In this document: in pieces, positions 36,476 to 46,143 of the stretch | Position numbering within the stretch: position 1 is the first letter of the stretch | Layout of the letters: each line of letters opens with the position of its first letter | Origin: Bradyrhizobium arachidis | GTDB lineage: Bacteria; Pseudomonadota; Alphaproteobacteria; Rhizobiales; Xanthobacteraceae | DNA length: 64,000 nt | Assembly: GCF_015291705.1 (NCBI RefSeq) | Contig: NZ_CP030050.1 | Location: 7,502,001 to 7,566,000 of the forward strand | Reading direction: 5' to 3' | Program-made: the position numbers and the translations under genes | Notes under the pieces: generated by a model | Seen by the model: only the letters and a program-made list of their open reading frames with translations | Told to the model about the DNA's origin: nothing | Database searches by the model: none

Positions 36476-38002
36476 ATGGCTGATCCCAAATTTCCCCATG
36501 TGAAATGGCGCGAGGGTCGTCCTCGCTCGTCGCACGGCGCTCATGCCAGAGCACTCGGCTTCCTTGATGCCGACCTACGCCATCCGCCGTACGATGAAAA
36601 GGGCCGTCCGGTCGGTGCGTGGTTCAATCTTCAGGAAGCCTCGGACTTTTCAGACAAACGGAAGTCGGAAATCGAGGCGGCGCGCCGTGCCGGCAAGCTG
36701 CCAAAGAAAATGACGATGCGGAAGCGTTCTACAATCGAGGATCTTCTCGACGATTGGAGCAAGTCGGTTGAGTTCAAGGCGTTAACCTCTGCCTCACAGG
36801 CTTCGTACCGTAAATGTATTTCTGCCATTCTGTACCGACCGCAATCGCGCGAATCCGCGGCGAAGTTGCGTGCCGAAATCCGCGCCGCCAAGCTGCTCGG
36901 CGTAGCCGAGCCTGCGCGAGAACTTGAGGCGATTGCGACTGCTACGCCGACATCGATCGGCAAACCGGAGTTCCGAGCCTTCTATAATTATGCGAAATCA
37001 GCTCGCGGCCATCATATGGCGCTTTCGATGATAGCGACGCTCTCGGCGGCGTTCACTTGGGGGCAGGAAAGCATCCTGTGGCGTCTAGGGCCCAACCCGC
37101 GGGAAGGCATGGAGTTCGATCATCCGGACGGGCGGATCGTCCAAGTTGCGATGCCCGAATTTTCCGTTTGGGTCGCTGCAGCTGATGCAATTGATCGACC
37201 TTCGATCGGCGACAGCTTTCATCTGGCGTTGTTTACTGGGCAGCGCCAGACTGACCGTCTAATCATGCGGAATGAGAGCGACATCGAAGGCCGCCACATG
37301 TTCCGCCAGAGCAAGACAGGCGAGCTTGTCGACATCAAAGAGGCGCCCCAACTCAGCGCGCGGCTGAATGCCTCGCGTGCACGCGTAAAGGAGCTCAAGC
37401 TCCGGCTTCAATTGGATAAGGTGCCTCCCGAGCTCGTGGTCAACGAGGACAATGGCGAGCCTTATGACGAGAGCACTTATCGGCATTGGGTGTCGACCGC
37501 CCGAGCCGTCGCAGTCTTCGGCTTTCTCGCGCGCGACATCGCGCGCCAAGCGATTGTCCGCGCTGAGCGACTGAATGCCGAACTGATCAAGTTCTCCGAC
37601 AAGCTATTCGCTCCATTTCCTCTCGATGAAGAGAACAAGGCGCAGCGTGCTCGGGCGGTTGATCAGCGTAAGCGCGTCCTGTCAGAATGGCTGGATGCGC
37701 AGTCCGCACACGACAGCAATGGCGATGAGACCGCATGGCGACTAAAGCCTTGCCCCGCTCTGATGTTCGTCAACGGCGCCGGTGACCTCGACCAGAAGCA
37801 CGACCAAGACCTGCGGGATACCTGCGTCATGCTGCTCGATCGGGCTGGCTGCGACTTACTGACGATCTGCGACATCACTGGGCATTCATATCGAAGTGCG
37901 CAGACCATCGTGAAGCACTACCGGGCCCGAAATGCGGCTCGCGCTGACTCCGGCATCGACAGGCTCGAACTGCAGGTTCGAAAGGAAGGAATGAAGGGCT
38001 GA
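36476..38002 (+). CDS. tyrosine recombinase (integrase), first copy
   Basis: 508 residues. The catalytic domain shows the first Arg in LFTGQRQTDRL, Lys in FRQSKTGELVDI, the second Arg in QDLRDTCVML, His in DITGHSYRSA and the nucleophile Tyr in VKHYRARN. The first His of the HxxR box is Gln (QDLR), a tolerated variant. The N-terminal part is a SAM-like core-binding domain. It does not resemble the neighbouring integrase, so the two come from different elements. Confidence 0.85.
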   Translation: MADPKFPHVKWREGRPRSSHGAHARALGFLDADLRHPPYDEKGRPVGAWFNLQEASDFSDKRKSEIEAARRAGKLPKKMTMRKRSTIEDLLDDWSKSVEFKALTSASQASYRKCISAILYRPQSRESAAKLRAEIRAAKLLGVAEPARELEAIATATPTSIGKPEFRAFYNYAKSARGHHMALSMIATLSAAFTWGQESILWRLGPNPREGMEFDHPDGRIVQVAMPEFSVWVAAADAIDRPSIGDSFHLALFTGQRQTDRLIMRNESDIEGRHMFRQSKTGELVDIKEAPQLSARLNASRARVKELKLRLQLDKVPPELVVNEDNGEPYDESTYRHWVSTARAVAVFGFLARDIARQAIVRAERLNAELIKFSDKLFAPFPLDEENKAQRARAVDQRKRVLSEWLDAQSAHDSNGDETAWRLKPCPALMFVNGAGDLDQKHDQDLRDTCVMLLDRAGCDLLTICDITGHSYRSAQTIVKHYRARNAARADSGIDRLELQVRKEGMKG

Positions 38003-38196
38003 ACGGACAGCGGCCGAATTTCGTTTGCCCGGTTGCGCCTTAAGCTCGCAGGTCGCCAAGAAGCGGTGTGTCGCGCAATCAATCCTGTCACGCTTTCCGC
38101 CTTCCTACGGCGAGGCGTACGCTCCATCTCTGCCCGCGCCGTCCGCAAACAAACCGTCTGCGCCCGGTGCGATGAATGACGCCCCAAATATCTAAG

Positions 38197-38217
38197 ACGT
38201 CGCACAGCGTGCGACGT
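38197..38217. promoter_or_regulatory. palindrome with flanking half sites
   Basis: ACGTCGCAC-AGC-GTGCGACGT is a perfect 9-bp inverted repeat. Extra half sites (GTGCGAC and GTCGCAC) follow within 35 bp. It lies about 85 bp from the tRNA fragment, a plausible binding site for an integrase or excisionase. Confidence 0.5.
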
Positions 38218-38300
38218 GCGACCACCAAAAGCGTCGCACAACACTCGGTTTGTTCTGTCGAAGGAATGAAAAAAGCCCTTGCGGGCCAATCTCTTAAGGA

Positions 38301-38346
38301 TGGTGGGCGCACCAGGGCTCGAACCTGGGACCCGCTGATTAAGAGT
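38301..38346 (-). pseudogene. 3' end of tRNA-Lys(CUU), probable attachment site
   Basis: On the minus strand, ACTCTTAATCAGCGGGTCCC and then AGGTTCGAGCCCTGGTGCGC CCACCA is the anticodon loop to the CCA end of tRNA-Lys(CUU). The 5' half of the tRNA is absent; identity ends in the anticodon stem. tRNA-Lys 3' ends are classic targets of tyrosine integrases, two of which flank this site. Confidence 0.85.
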
Positions 38347-38525
38347 TCAGTACTATCCCTTCGCCACAGTTTCTAGATGTACGCCGAGCTACGATGAGTA
38401 TTGGAGAAGCCCTTTGTTTGCAGGTGTTTCTCGCATAGCTTCGCGCTCCGTCGAACTCAAACCTTCCAACTGCTCAATCCGCCAACACCGTTTGAAAACC
38501 GTTTTGGCGGACCTGGATTCCCGTC

Positions 38526-39911
38526 ATGACCGATATTCGAATTTCTCTTACCGACAAGGCAATCGCTCAACTACCCGCTCCGAAGGAAGGCTGGTATCTG
38601 GCGCGCGACACCGAATTGAAGGGGTTCTTTGTCGTCATTGGCAAGCGAAAGAGGACTTTCACCGTTCAGGCCGACCTTAGACAGGGAGGCAAACGAGCTT
38701 CATCCATCAGGGTTTCCATTGGTGATGCTAGTGAGATGTCAACCCGAGCTGCACGCGCCACGGCCAAAGAGTACTTGGCCCAGATTAGCCGCGGACGGCA
38801 CCCAAAGAACGACAAACAAGCCGACGAAGCGCACCCCGCTCCGGCGATGGCAATTGGCGGGACGGTCGCGAGCGTCACCCTCAGGCAGGCCTGGGAGCGG
38901 TATCTCGAGGCTCATCTGATACGGAAGAACCGCAGCGAAAAGACCATTGAAGGGTACCGCGATCACGTCGATCGAATTTTTGCAGACTGGCTCGACACTA
39001 CCCTCCATGAGCTCGCAACCGATCCGGCTCGAGTAGCCAAGAAGCACGACCACGTCACAAAGGAAAATGGGCCCTACATGGCTAATGGCAGCATGCGTAC
39101 GTTACGGGCCATCTACAATCATGCTCGGAAGACGAACAGGTCGTTGCCGTCAGATAATCCAGCCGATGCGGTCGATTGGAATGAGGAGGAGCGCCGCAAC
39201 ACCGGGATGGGGTCGGCCGATCTGAAGGGTTGGTTCGCTCAGCTCGCCGGTCACGATAACCCAGTGCGTAGGGAGTTCCACCTCTTCACTCTCCTCTGCG
39301 GTTCTCGGCCCACTGCGCTCCAGGAAGCCAAGCCAGAGCACATCGATTTTCGGCGCCGCACGCTGCATATCCCCAAACCGAAGGGCGGCAAGAAGAAAGC
39401 CTTCGATATTCCGTTGTCGCGTCAGATGATCCTTTGTCTTGTCCGCGCAATCCGTTTCGGCAGACAGATGTATCCTCTGCAGGCACAAGAGTGGGTATTT
39501 CCGGCCGACAGCGCGTCGGGGCATTTGGCGGAGACAAAGGAAGATCGGGAAATGCTATCCAAATGGGGCAACGACCTCCGCCAAACCTTCCGCACGATTG
39601 CCACGGCAGCAGGTGTCTCGGACATCGACGCCAAACTCCTGATGAACCATGCCATTCCCGGCGTAAACGCGGGCTATATTACTCGGCACAAGCTCCTCGA
39701 GGATCATCTGCGCAGCCAGCAGCAGGCGATTAGCAGCGCCGCATTTGCTGCGCTGGGTGCGTCGGTGGCCCAGAACGGTTCGTTGCAGGATTGGCTCGGA
39801 AGGGGTAGCGGCCGATGTGCATCTCGGCCGCTTTCTTCCGACGAAATACGAGCTGGAGCCCGGCCGGTCCCTCAAATTGAACAAGGATCAATCTTAAGGT
39901 CCGCGAGTTGA
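38526..39911 (+). CDS. tyrosine recombinase (P4-type island integrase)
   Basis: 461 residues. The N-terminus (ISLTDKAIAQLPAPKEGWYL ... GKRKRTFTV) is the arm-binding domain of P4-like tRNA integrases, followed by a core-binding domain and a catalytic domain: Arg in LLCGSRPTAL, Lys in PKPKGGKKKAF, Arg in NDLRQTFRTI, His in LLMNHAIPG and Tyr in GYITRHKL. The gene starts 180 bp from the tRNA-Lys fragment, the usual position of the integrase of an island inserted there. The final ~55 residues are probably a non-conserved tail. Confidence 0.88.
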   Translation: MTDIRISLTDKAIAQLPAPKEGWYLARDTELKGFFVVIGKRKRTFTVQADLRQGGKRASSIRVSIGDASEMSTRAARATAKEYLAQISRGRHPKNDKQADEAHPAPAMAIGGTVASVTLRQAWERYLEAHLIRKNRSEKTIEGYRDHVDRIFADWLDTTLHELATDPARVAKKHDHVTKENGPYMANGSMRTLRAIYNHARKTNRSLPSDNPADAVDWNEEERRNTGMGSADLKGWFAQLAGHDNPVRREFHLFTLLCGSRPTALQEAKPEHIDFRRRTLHIPKPKGGKKKAFDIPLSRQMILCLVRAIRFGRQMYPLQAQEWVFPADSASGHLAETKEDREMLSKWGNDLRQTFRTIATAAGVSDIDAKLLMNHAIPGVNAGYITRHKLLEDHLRSQQQAISSAAFAALGASVAQNGSLQDWLGRGSGRCASRPLSSDEIRAGARPVPQIEQGSILRSAS

Positions 39912-40188
39912 AAGACACTCGCGGTTCCCCCTATCTTCAACGCGATTCCCAAGTGAGTGCACCGTCGATCTGGACAATCTTTGCCCCTCAGACGACGGAG
40001 CAGCTATCTCGTATGCTACGCGCGACGGCGTAGTTAGCACGGTCTTGACCTTAAACGCCTCTAGCCGCGTCGCTACTTGTGCCCCTCGGAGTCCAGGACG
40101 AGGCCCGGCATGAGCTTCATGCCAGGCCTCGTGCCCTGTACGACTTGGGCGGCAAGCCGTCCTCTAGGCACTAAAGATTTACGACGCC

Positions 40189-40573
40189 CCCCAACGCTTG
40201 TCTTGCGTTTCCTCGGGCTCTCCATTCGGCAGGACAGCTTCGATTGTGCGCTTGAGCGTATCTGGCGTACAAGGTTTGACTAACACTGGCATTCCGTCAA
40301 ATCCATCGGCAGGCCTCTGCTGCCATAACCACTTAGGAAAAAGAAGGGCACCCCCCGATCCCTTACTACTTCGGCAACTGGCTGCACGTTGGTGCCTTGC
40401 AAATTGATGTCGAGAATCGCGAGATCGTAGCGCTCAGTTTCGGCAAGAGATCGCGCTTGATTTACACTTCCAGCCTCAGCGATGACCTTGTGCCCCAGTT
40501 CCGCGATCATCTCGACAAGCATCATCCGAATGAGCGCCTCATCTTCGACCAGGAATATGGATGCTTGCGTCAT
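40189..40573 (-). pseudogene. single-domain response regulator, frameshifted
   Basis: MTQASIFLVEDEALIRMMLV and LAILDINLQGTNVQ give the receiver domain with the acceptor Asp. The frame breaks after GYGSRGLP (near 40308); the adjacent frame resumes DGFDGMPVLVKPCTPDTLKR with the conserved Lys and runs to a stop at 40189. One missing base explains it. It follows the second receiver gene by 10 nt and was probably co-transcribed. Confidence 0.75.
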
Positions 40574-40583
40574 CGGTTTTGCC

Positions 40584-40976
40584 TCAAGCCCTGTTTGAAC
40601 CGACTGCCAAAAGCCCGTTGAGCAGATGGGAGACCGCGGTTGTTAGCTGCGCGGGCGCGAACGGCTTGTGAAGCATTATGCTGTTGTAAACGCCTTGTGC
40701 TGGCCATTCGTGGGCTGCCACGCCCGACATGTAGACCACGGGAAAATTGGGATCGACATCGCGTGCCGCCCGCGCGACCTCCCAGCCGTTGAACCTTCCC
40801 AACAGATTGATGTCAGTAACGAGGGCGCGGTATGCAATGAGCCGGCCCTTCAACAGTGTCACCGCCTCTTCGCCGGTCTTGGCGATGGCAGCCTCGAAGC
40901 CTCCCTCTCTCAACGCATCCTCGACAATGCCTTGGATCGCATCATCGTCTTCGATGACCAGAACTATCGGTTGCAT
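40584..40976 (-). CDS. single-domain response regulator
   Basis: 130 residues: MQPIVLVIEDDDAIQGIVED, acceptor Asp55 in LVTDINLLGRFNG, and Lys in MLHKPFAP. A stand-alone receiver without output domain, acting as a phospho-relay or through partners. ATG 40976 was chosen because it begins the receiver; a longer frame reaches 41147 but is unrelated. Same strand as the histidine kinase at 41521. Confidence 0.85.
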   Translation of the reverse strand: MQPIVLVIEDDDAIQGIVEDALREGGFEAAIAKTGEEAVTLLKGRLIAYRALVTDINLLGRFNGWEVARAARDVDPNFPVVYMSGVAAHEWPAQGVYNSIMLHKPFAPAQLTTAVSHLLNGLLAVGSNRA

Positions 40977-41088
40977 TTCCGCCAAAGGGTTCCCCGGGAG
41001 CACACGTACACTGGACGTTACAAAGTGCACACAAGCTAAAAGTTCCTGAGCTGTCGGGAATATTCGGCAGAAATTCGAGACAACGGTC

Positions 41089-41390
41089 CTAGTCGCGGTC
41101 GGAGGATTTCTTGGCCTTGGCCTTTTGGCGGAGGAAGCTGACCTCAAGCTCTTCGCCGTTTACTCGAGCTGACAGCGCCGATAGGCAAGTCCGGTGGAGG
41201 AAAGCAGAAGAAAGAACTCATTCAGGGTCAAGCCCTCAATCGAGGCTTCTACCTGAAGTTTTGCGCCGAACTCCGAAACATCCTTAAGCATGCACGCGCG
41301 ACGCCAAGTGCCATCGATGGCCATCATATGCGCGGGCAACGGATGCTCAAAGGTGACCCGTCGGCCTTCTTGTTCTTTTTCTATAGGCAT
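41089..41390 (-). pseudogene. PilZ-domain protein, 3' frameshift
   Basis: MPIEKEQEGRRVTFEHPLPA then CMLKDVSEFGAKLQVEASIE and FFLLLSSTGLAYRRCQL form a PilZ-type domain (D/SxS-x-G region seen as DVSEFGAKL). The frame stops at TAA near 41160, but the next frame continues VNGEELEVSFLRQKAKAKKS, the usual PilZ end, to 41089. A one-base deletion near the 3' end is likely. A strict RxxxR c-di-GMP motif is not seen. Confidence 0.65.
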
Positions 41391-41520
41391 TGGGTAAACC
41401 GAACCGATCCCATCGTTGTATCCCCAACGGACTAAGAGGACGTAACCAAGGTCGGGAAAAGTTAGCAAAACAGCCCGGACTCAAACGGCTGAAGGCGGCG
41501 GAACACATGCCCTCCCGTCG

Positions 41521-42471
41521 CTAACGAGGATGCGCCCGTAATGTCACGCGCAGACCAATATCGAGTCTCTCGTACGTCAATTGCCCATCGAGCTGCTGGG
41601 TCAGCAGCAGGACGATCCGGGATCCCAACCCGCCAGGATCAGCTTCACCGCGAAGGCCGACGCCATTGTCGCAGATTGATAGTTCGATGCCGTCACTTGT
41701 CGAGAGCGTGACTGCGACTTGCCCAGGCTTGTCGCCTGGAAAGGCATATTTCAGCGCATTCGTGACGAGCTCGTTCGTGATGATGCCCACGGCGAGCGCC
41801 TGCTGGCTTGGCAGATACACCTCTTCGCAGACCACCTGGAATGCGATGGGTCCGGCTGAAGCCAAGGAGTCGAAGACCTTCTCGACGACGTTATTCAGGA
41901 AATAGCGCATGTTAACGAGACGCGAATCCTGCTTGAGCGAGAGATGGTCGTACACTTCCGCCATGACGTGCAGCCGACGCGCTGTGGCTTCGAGGGCTGC
42001 TGCGACTTCCGGCCCTCCGTTCCTGGCTTCCAGCCGGATCATGGCGCTCAGGACGGCCAGGTTATTCTTCGTTCGGTGCGCCAACTCCTGCAGTAGAACG
42101 GCTTTGGTCTTGTCCGCCTGCATGACCCGCTTCAGCTCGGCGCGCTGGAATTCGGCGACCGTCGCCGCGCCGGCGGCGGTGATCGCGAAGAGCGCGTTGG
42201 GCGCAAGATAGTCAAGGCCTGTCGCGCCCGCATAGCTCATGTACGCGACCACGCCGATTGCGATGGCGGCGGCGAAGATCCCGGAGCCGCGGTCGAAGAT
42301 CAGACCCGATAGAAACACACCCGGTAACAGCACGAAGTATCCGGCGGACCCGGTTTGCATCTGCAGCGCCATTTCCAGCACGGCGCAGACCACCATGATG
42401 CAGGTGGAGATGCAGTACCTGAGGAATGCCGGTATCCGGTGCTCTAGCACTAGCGGGTAGAGCCTGTTCAT
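41521..42471 (-). CDS. HisKA_2-type sensor histidine kinase
   Basis: 316 residues. Three or four N-terminal transmembrane segments (CISTCIMVVCAVLEMALQM, GYFVLLPGVFLSGLIF, GIFAAAIAIGVVAYM) are followed by the phosphoacceptor box LAHRTKNNLAVL and an ATPase domain with the N box NELVTNALKYAFPG and the D box ICDNGVGL. The box order HRTKNN is the HisKA_2 class. The start is 28 bp after the UvrA-like stop on the same strand. Receivers downstream (40976, 40573) are candidate partners. Confidence 0.85.
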   Translation of the reverse strand: MNRLYPLVLEHRIPAFLRYCISTCIMVVCAVLEMALQMQTGSAGYFVLLPGVFLSGLIFDRGSGIFAAAIAIGVVAYMSYAGATGLDYLAPNALFAITAAGAATVAEFQRAELKRVMQADKTKAVLLQELAHRTKNNLAVLSAMIRLEARNGGPEVAAALEATARRLHVMAEVYDHLSLKQDSRLVNMRYFLNNVVEKVFDSLASAGPIAFQVVCEEVYLPSQQALAVGIITNELVTNALKYAFPGDKPGQVAVTLSTSDGIELSICDNGVGLRGEADPGGLGSRIVLLLTQQLDGQLTYERLDIGLRVTLRAHPR

Positions 42472-42499
42472 CCAACAACCACCTCGGACTTGCTGCTCA

Positions 42500-45049
42500 T
42501 CATCGCAATCGATGCTCGTCCAGCGCCCGCGCGAGATACGGCGCCGTGCGGCTCGACTTGCGCCGCGCGATCTCTGCCGGTGGCCCCGCTGCGACGACCT
42601 GCCCGCCCTCATCGCCGGCGCCCGGCCCAATGTCGATCACCCAATCGCTCGCGGCCACGACGCTCATGTCGTGCTCCACGACGATCACGGTGCTTCCCGC
42701 CTCCACCAATCCGTTCAACTGTATAATCAGCTTCTCGACATCCGAGGGATGCAGGCCCGTGGTCGGCTCATCGAGGACATAGATGCTGCCCGCCCGCTGG
42801 GTGCGCTGAAGCTCAGTGGCAAGCTTGACCCGCTGCGCCTCACCGCCGGACAGCTCCGTTGCCGGCTGACCGAGGCGGATGTATCCAAGCCCGACCTGCC
42901 GGATCACATCGAGCGACCTCGCAATGTAGCTGTCGTCGGCGAAGAACGCGTGCGCCTCATCGACGGTCATTCCGAGCACGTCGGCAATGGATTTGCCGTC
43001 GAGCTTGATCTGGAGCGTCTCCTTGTTGTAGCGCGCGCCCTGGCACTCCGGGCATGGCGCATAGACGCTCGGCAGGAACAGCAGTTCGACGCAGACAAAA
43101 CCTTCTCCCTGGCAATTCGGGCAGCGGCCCTTCGGCAGGTTGAAGGAGAACCGCCCGGCACCGAACCGCCGCCGGCGCGCCTCTTTCGTCTGCGCGAATA
43201 GCTTTCGCACGTCGTCGAAAAGATCGGTGTACGTCGCCAGATTGGAGCGAGGCGTCCGTCCGATCGGCTTCTGGTCCACGACCACCAGCCGCTTCAGGCG
43301 ATCGAGCCCTTCGGTGATCTTGCCGCTCGAGGTCTCGACCGGCGCGCGTTCAAGGACGTCTTCGCCGTCTTTGTCGGACGCATGCGATTGTCCAAAATGC
43401 GCGCCCAGCGCCTCGACGAGGAACTGGCTGACCAGGCTGGACTTGCCCGAGCCGGATACGCCGGTGACCGTCGTCAGCACACCCAGCGGGAATGCGACGT
43501 CGATCCCCCTGAGATTGTTGCGCGTGACACCGCGCAGCTTGAGCCAAGCCTGCGGCGAGCGCTGCTTTTGCTGTGGCGGAACGGCCTGACCGAACAGGTA
43601 TTTCGCAGTGCGCGATCTCGCGACGGACTTCAGCCCGTCGATGCGACCGTTGTAGAGGATTTCGCCGCCATGCCGGCCTGCGTCCGGTCCGACGTCGACG
43701 ATCCAATCGGCATGGCGCATGACATCAAGCTCGTGCTCGACGACGAAGAGGGAGTTGCCGGCCGCCTTCAGCCTGTCGAGCGCGCGGAGCAGCGCCTCGG
43801 TGTCGGATGGATGGAGCCCGGCGGACGGTTCGTCGAGCACATAGACCACGCCGAACAGATTAGAGCGCACTTGCGTCGCCAGACGCAGACGCTGGAGCTC
43901 GCCCGGGGACAAGGTGGGCGTGCTCCGCTCAAGCGTGAGATAGCCGAGGCCGAGGTCGAGCAGCACAAAAAGTCGCGCGCTCAAGTCCTGCGCGATCCGC
44001 TGTACGACGATGGCTTTCTCCGGGTGAGCCTCCTTCCGGCCGGCCTTGCCCCCGCAATAAGGCCGCATCAGCGCGGCCAGTTGCTTCAACGGAACACGCG
44101 CCATGTCGGCGATATCCATCCCGGCAAACTTGACAGACAGCGCCTCCGGCTTGAGCCGCTTGCCGTGGCAGGCGGAGCACTCAGTGCTCAGCATGTATTG
44201 CGAAACGCGCTTCTTCATCATCGCGCTGGTCGTGTTGGCGAACGTCTCCATAACGTAGCGCCGGGCGCCGGTGAAAGTGCCCTGATAGCTCGGCTCTTCC
44301 TTGCGACGCAGCGCCCGCTGGACCTCCTTGAGATCGTAGCCGGCATAGACCGGGACCGTGGGCTGCTCGTCCGTGAACAGGATCCAGTTGCGGTCCTTCT
44401 TGGGAAGCTCGCGCCAAGGCGTGTCGACGTCGTAGCCGAGCGTCGTTAGGATATCGCGCAGGTTCTGACCGTGCCAGGCTGTCGGCCAGGCCGCGACGGC
44501 GCGCTCGCGGATGGTGAGCGTGTCGTCGGGCACCATCGAGCCTTCGGTCACGTCGTAGACGCGGCCGAGGCCATGACACCTGGGACAGGCTCCCTCCGCC
44601 GAATTGGGGGAGAAGGACTCGGCGTACAACAGCGGCTGCGACTTTGGATAGTCGCCGGCGCGCGAATAGAGCATCCGAAACAGGTTTGACAGCGTCGTGA
44701 CGCTGCCGACGCTGGATCGCGTGGTCGGCGATCCCCGCTGCTGCTGGAGCGCCACCGCCGGCGGCAGGCCCTCGACCTCATCGACCTCTGGCACGGCCAT
44801 CTGGTGGAACAGGCGCCGGGCGTAGGGCGAAACGGATTCCAGATATCGCCGCTGCGCCTCCGCATACAGCGTCCCGAAGGCCAGCGATGATTTTCCCGAG
44901 CCGGAGACGCCGGTGAACACCACCAGCGCATCGCGCGGGATGTCGACGTCCACGTTCTTCAGATTGTGCTCGCGCGCACCGCGCACCCTGACAAATCCGG
45001 GAGACGATCGCCCGGCGCCCTGCTCCAGCTTGTAAACCTTGTCGTCCAT
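42500..45049 (-). CDS. UvrA-like ABC ATPase (short class)
   Basis: 849 residues with two ABC modules: Walker [16 protein letters not shown] near the N-terminus and [15 protein letters not shown] in the middle; ABC signatures [13 protein letters not shown] and [12 protein letters not shown]. Two zinc-finger-like cysteine clusters are present ([18 protein letters not shown] with CPECQGARY). It is about 100 residues shorter than canonical UvrA, as in class II UvrA/DrrC-like proteins linked to drug or DNA-binder tolerance. ATG 45049 begins the conserved part. It heads a unit with the histidine kinase. Confidence 0.88.
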   Translation of the reverse strand: MDDKVYKLEQGAGRSSPGFVRVRGAREHNLKNVDVDIPRDALVVFTGVSGSGKSSLAFGTLYAEAQRRYLESVSPYARRLFHQMAVPEVDEVEGLPPAVALQQQRGSPTTRSSVGSVTTLSNLFRMLYSRAGDYPKSQPLLYAESFSPNSAEGACPRCHGLGRVYDVTEGSMVPDDTLTIRERAVAAWPTAWHGQNLRDILTTLGYDVDTPWRELPKKDRNWILFTDEQPTVPVYAGYDLKEVQRALRRKEEPSYQGTFTGARRYVMETFANTTSAMMKKRVSQYMLSTECSACHGKRLKPEALSVKFAGMDIADMARVPLKQLAALMRPYCGGKAGRKEAHPEKAIVVQRIAQDLSARLFVLLDLGLGYLTLERSTPTLSPGELQRLRLATQVRSNLFGVVYVLDEPSAGLHPSDTEALLRALDRLKAAGNSLFVVEHELDVMRHADWIVDVGPDAGRHGGEILYNGRIDGLKSVARSRTAKYLFGQAVPPQQKQRSPQAWLKLRGVTRNNLRGIDVAFPLGVLTTVTGVSGSGKSSLVSQFLVEALGAHFGQSHASDKDGEDVLERAPVETSSGKITEGLDRLKRLVVVDQKPIGRTPRSNLATYTDLFDDVRKLFAQTKEARRRRFGAGRFSFNLPKGRCPNCQGEGFVCVELLFLPSVYAPCPECQGARYNKETLQIKLDGKSIADVLGMTVDEAHAFFADDSYIARSLDVIRQVGLGYIRLGQPATELSGGEAQRVKLATELQRTQRAGSIYVLDEPTTGLHPSDVEKLIIQLNGLVEAGSTVIVVEHDMSVVAASDWVIDIGPGAGDEGGQVVAAGPPAEIARRKSSRTAPYLARALDEHRLR

Positions 45050-45120
45050 TCGCTCGCCGCCATTGTCGTTAGGACAGGTAACGGACCTGAAATCCGAATG
45101 ATCCAACCGGCCTGGCGCTT

Positions 45121-45145
45121 GGAACCATTATCAAGCGCGCCGGTT
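45121..45145 (+). promoter_or_regulatory. EcfG-like promoter candidate, orphan
   Basis: GGAAC (45121-45125), 16 bp, GGTT (45142-45145) on the plus strand. It points towards the FdhD relic. May be a remnant. Confidence 0.3.
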
Positions 45146-45375
45146 CGTTCGAACAATGGCCCGGTAAGAGGCGCATTGTGTTATTCTCATGCTGGATCGA
45201 CAAGGCCGCGAGCCGCCCCCGCGTGCGGATCGCTCGATGGGTTGCTCATGGCCTTTCTCGCAATGCCGCTGGCGGCGCAGGCAGCCCTTTCCAGTTCGAG
45301 GCTCGGACGAGTTCCCCTTACGCCTTGCGTCAATGCGCAATTGCCTAACTCGCCGTATTACAGATTCTGGGCAGC

Positions 45376-45711
45376 GTGACGCGCGCGGCTCATGTTACGG
45401 GACTTTTCGATCCCGGCAACCAAAGCATGATCATTCGTGAAGACGTCGGACGCCACAATGCGCTCGACAAACAGGCCGGTGCTCTCGCCATGGCGGGCGT
45501 CTCGGGATGCACTGGCGCGGTCGTGCTAACGACCCGTATCTCGGTCGAGATGGTGCAGAAGACCGCCGCGATCGGCGCCAGCTTCATAATCGCAATGTCC
45601 GCGCCGACCGCGCTTGCGATACGGACGGCCGAGGCAAGCGGCATCACCTTGATCGGCATTGCGCGAGGTCAAGACTTTGAGATCTTCAGCCATGTCAGTG
45701 GAATCACCTGA
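45376..45711 (+). pseudogene. FdhD C-terminal relic
   Basis: HVTGLFDPGNQSMIIREDVG RHNALDKQAGAL and TRISVEMVQKTAAIGASFII, APTALAIRTAEASGITLIGI match the C-terminal ~105 residues of FdhD, the sulfurtransferase that activates formate dehydrogenase. The N-terminal two-thirds, with the catalytic CxxC loop, are missing. No other formate dehydrogenase gene is nearby. The GTG at 45376 is only the first start-like codon. A deletion product. Confidence 0.8.
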
Positions 45712-45772
45712 CGTGAAGCGGCCTTCGGCCGCATCGCTCTTTAGTAATGCGAATTGATCTACGGCAAGTCGG

Positions 45773-46012
45773 TTATTGCCGCGGGTTAGGCGCGGAGAGC
45801 ATGCTAGAAATCGTCAAGGATGGACCGATACCCGCGCCGCTTCCGAGGGGCTTGGAGCTGGAAGGGCCATAGTCCTTCGCTCGTTTAGCGGCGAGATTCC
45901 GATAGCCTTGCGCCCGTATAAGCAGTTGCTCTTTGAAATTTGGATCGCGTTCGCTCGCGGCCAATCGTTCAAGTCGATGAGCTCATTCCAAATACTCGAC
46001 CAAAAGCTTCAT
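45773..46012 (-). pseudogene. short helical protein with one in-frame TGA
   Basis: From ATG 46012: MKLLVEYLE, TGA (45983-45985), AHRLERLAASERDPNFKEQL and LIRAQGYRNLAAKRAKDYGP to a stop at 45773. The composite matches a short Bradyrhizobium family of helical orphans in which this residue is usually polar or hydrophobic and never absent. GTGAAGGGGCG precedes the ATG. One base change would explain the TGA. Confidence 0.5.
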
Positions 46013-46100
46013 CGCCCCTTCACGGGCGAAGCAACCAGCCAAGCGGAACGATGTTCCTACGGGTCCGATTAGCCCGAGTTTGCAGAGGCCATCTTCATCA

Positions 46101-46127
46101 AAAAGGCCCCGCGCTGCGGGGCCTTTT
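46101..46127. terminator. bidirectional Rho-independent terminator
   Basis: AAAAGGCCCCGC-GCT-GCGGGGCCTTTT: a perfect 12-bp stem with T-runs on both strands. It ends the minus-strand stress-protein unit. Confidence 0.85.
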
Positions 46128-46143
46128 CCGAGTCTGAGGAAAC

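Larger units (their letters stand above)
38003..38525. other. junction region between two integrases
   Basis: 523 bp. No gene. It holds the palindrome at 38197-38217 and the tRNA-Lys fragment at 38301-38346. Frames here only read through these sites. Confidence 0.5.

Noticed and set aside
43382..44449. 355-aa plus-strand frame inside the UvrA-like gene
   Set aside because: Antisense shadow; Arg-rich, no domain.
20153..46012. UGA recoding (selenocysteine or readthrough) for the three TGA-broken genes
   Set aside because: No SECIS-like context, no redox-active site, and at least one gene also carries a frameshift; decay is simpler.
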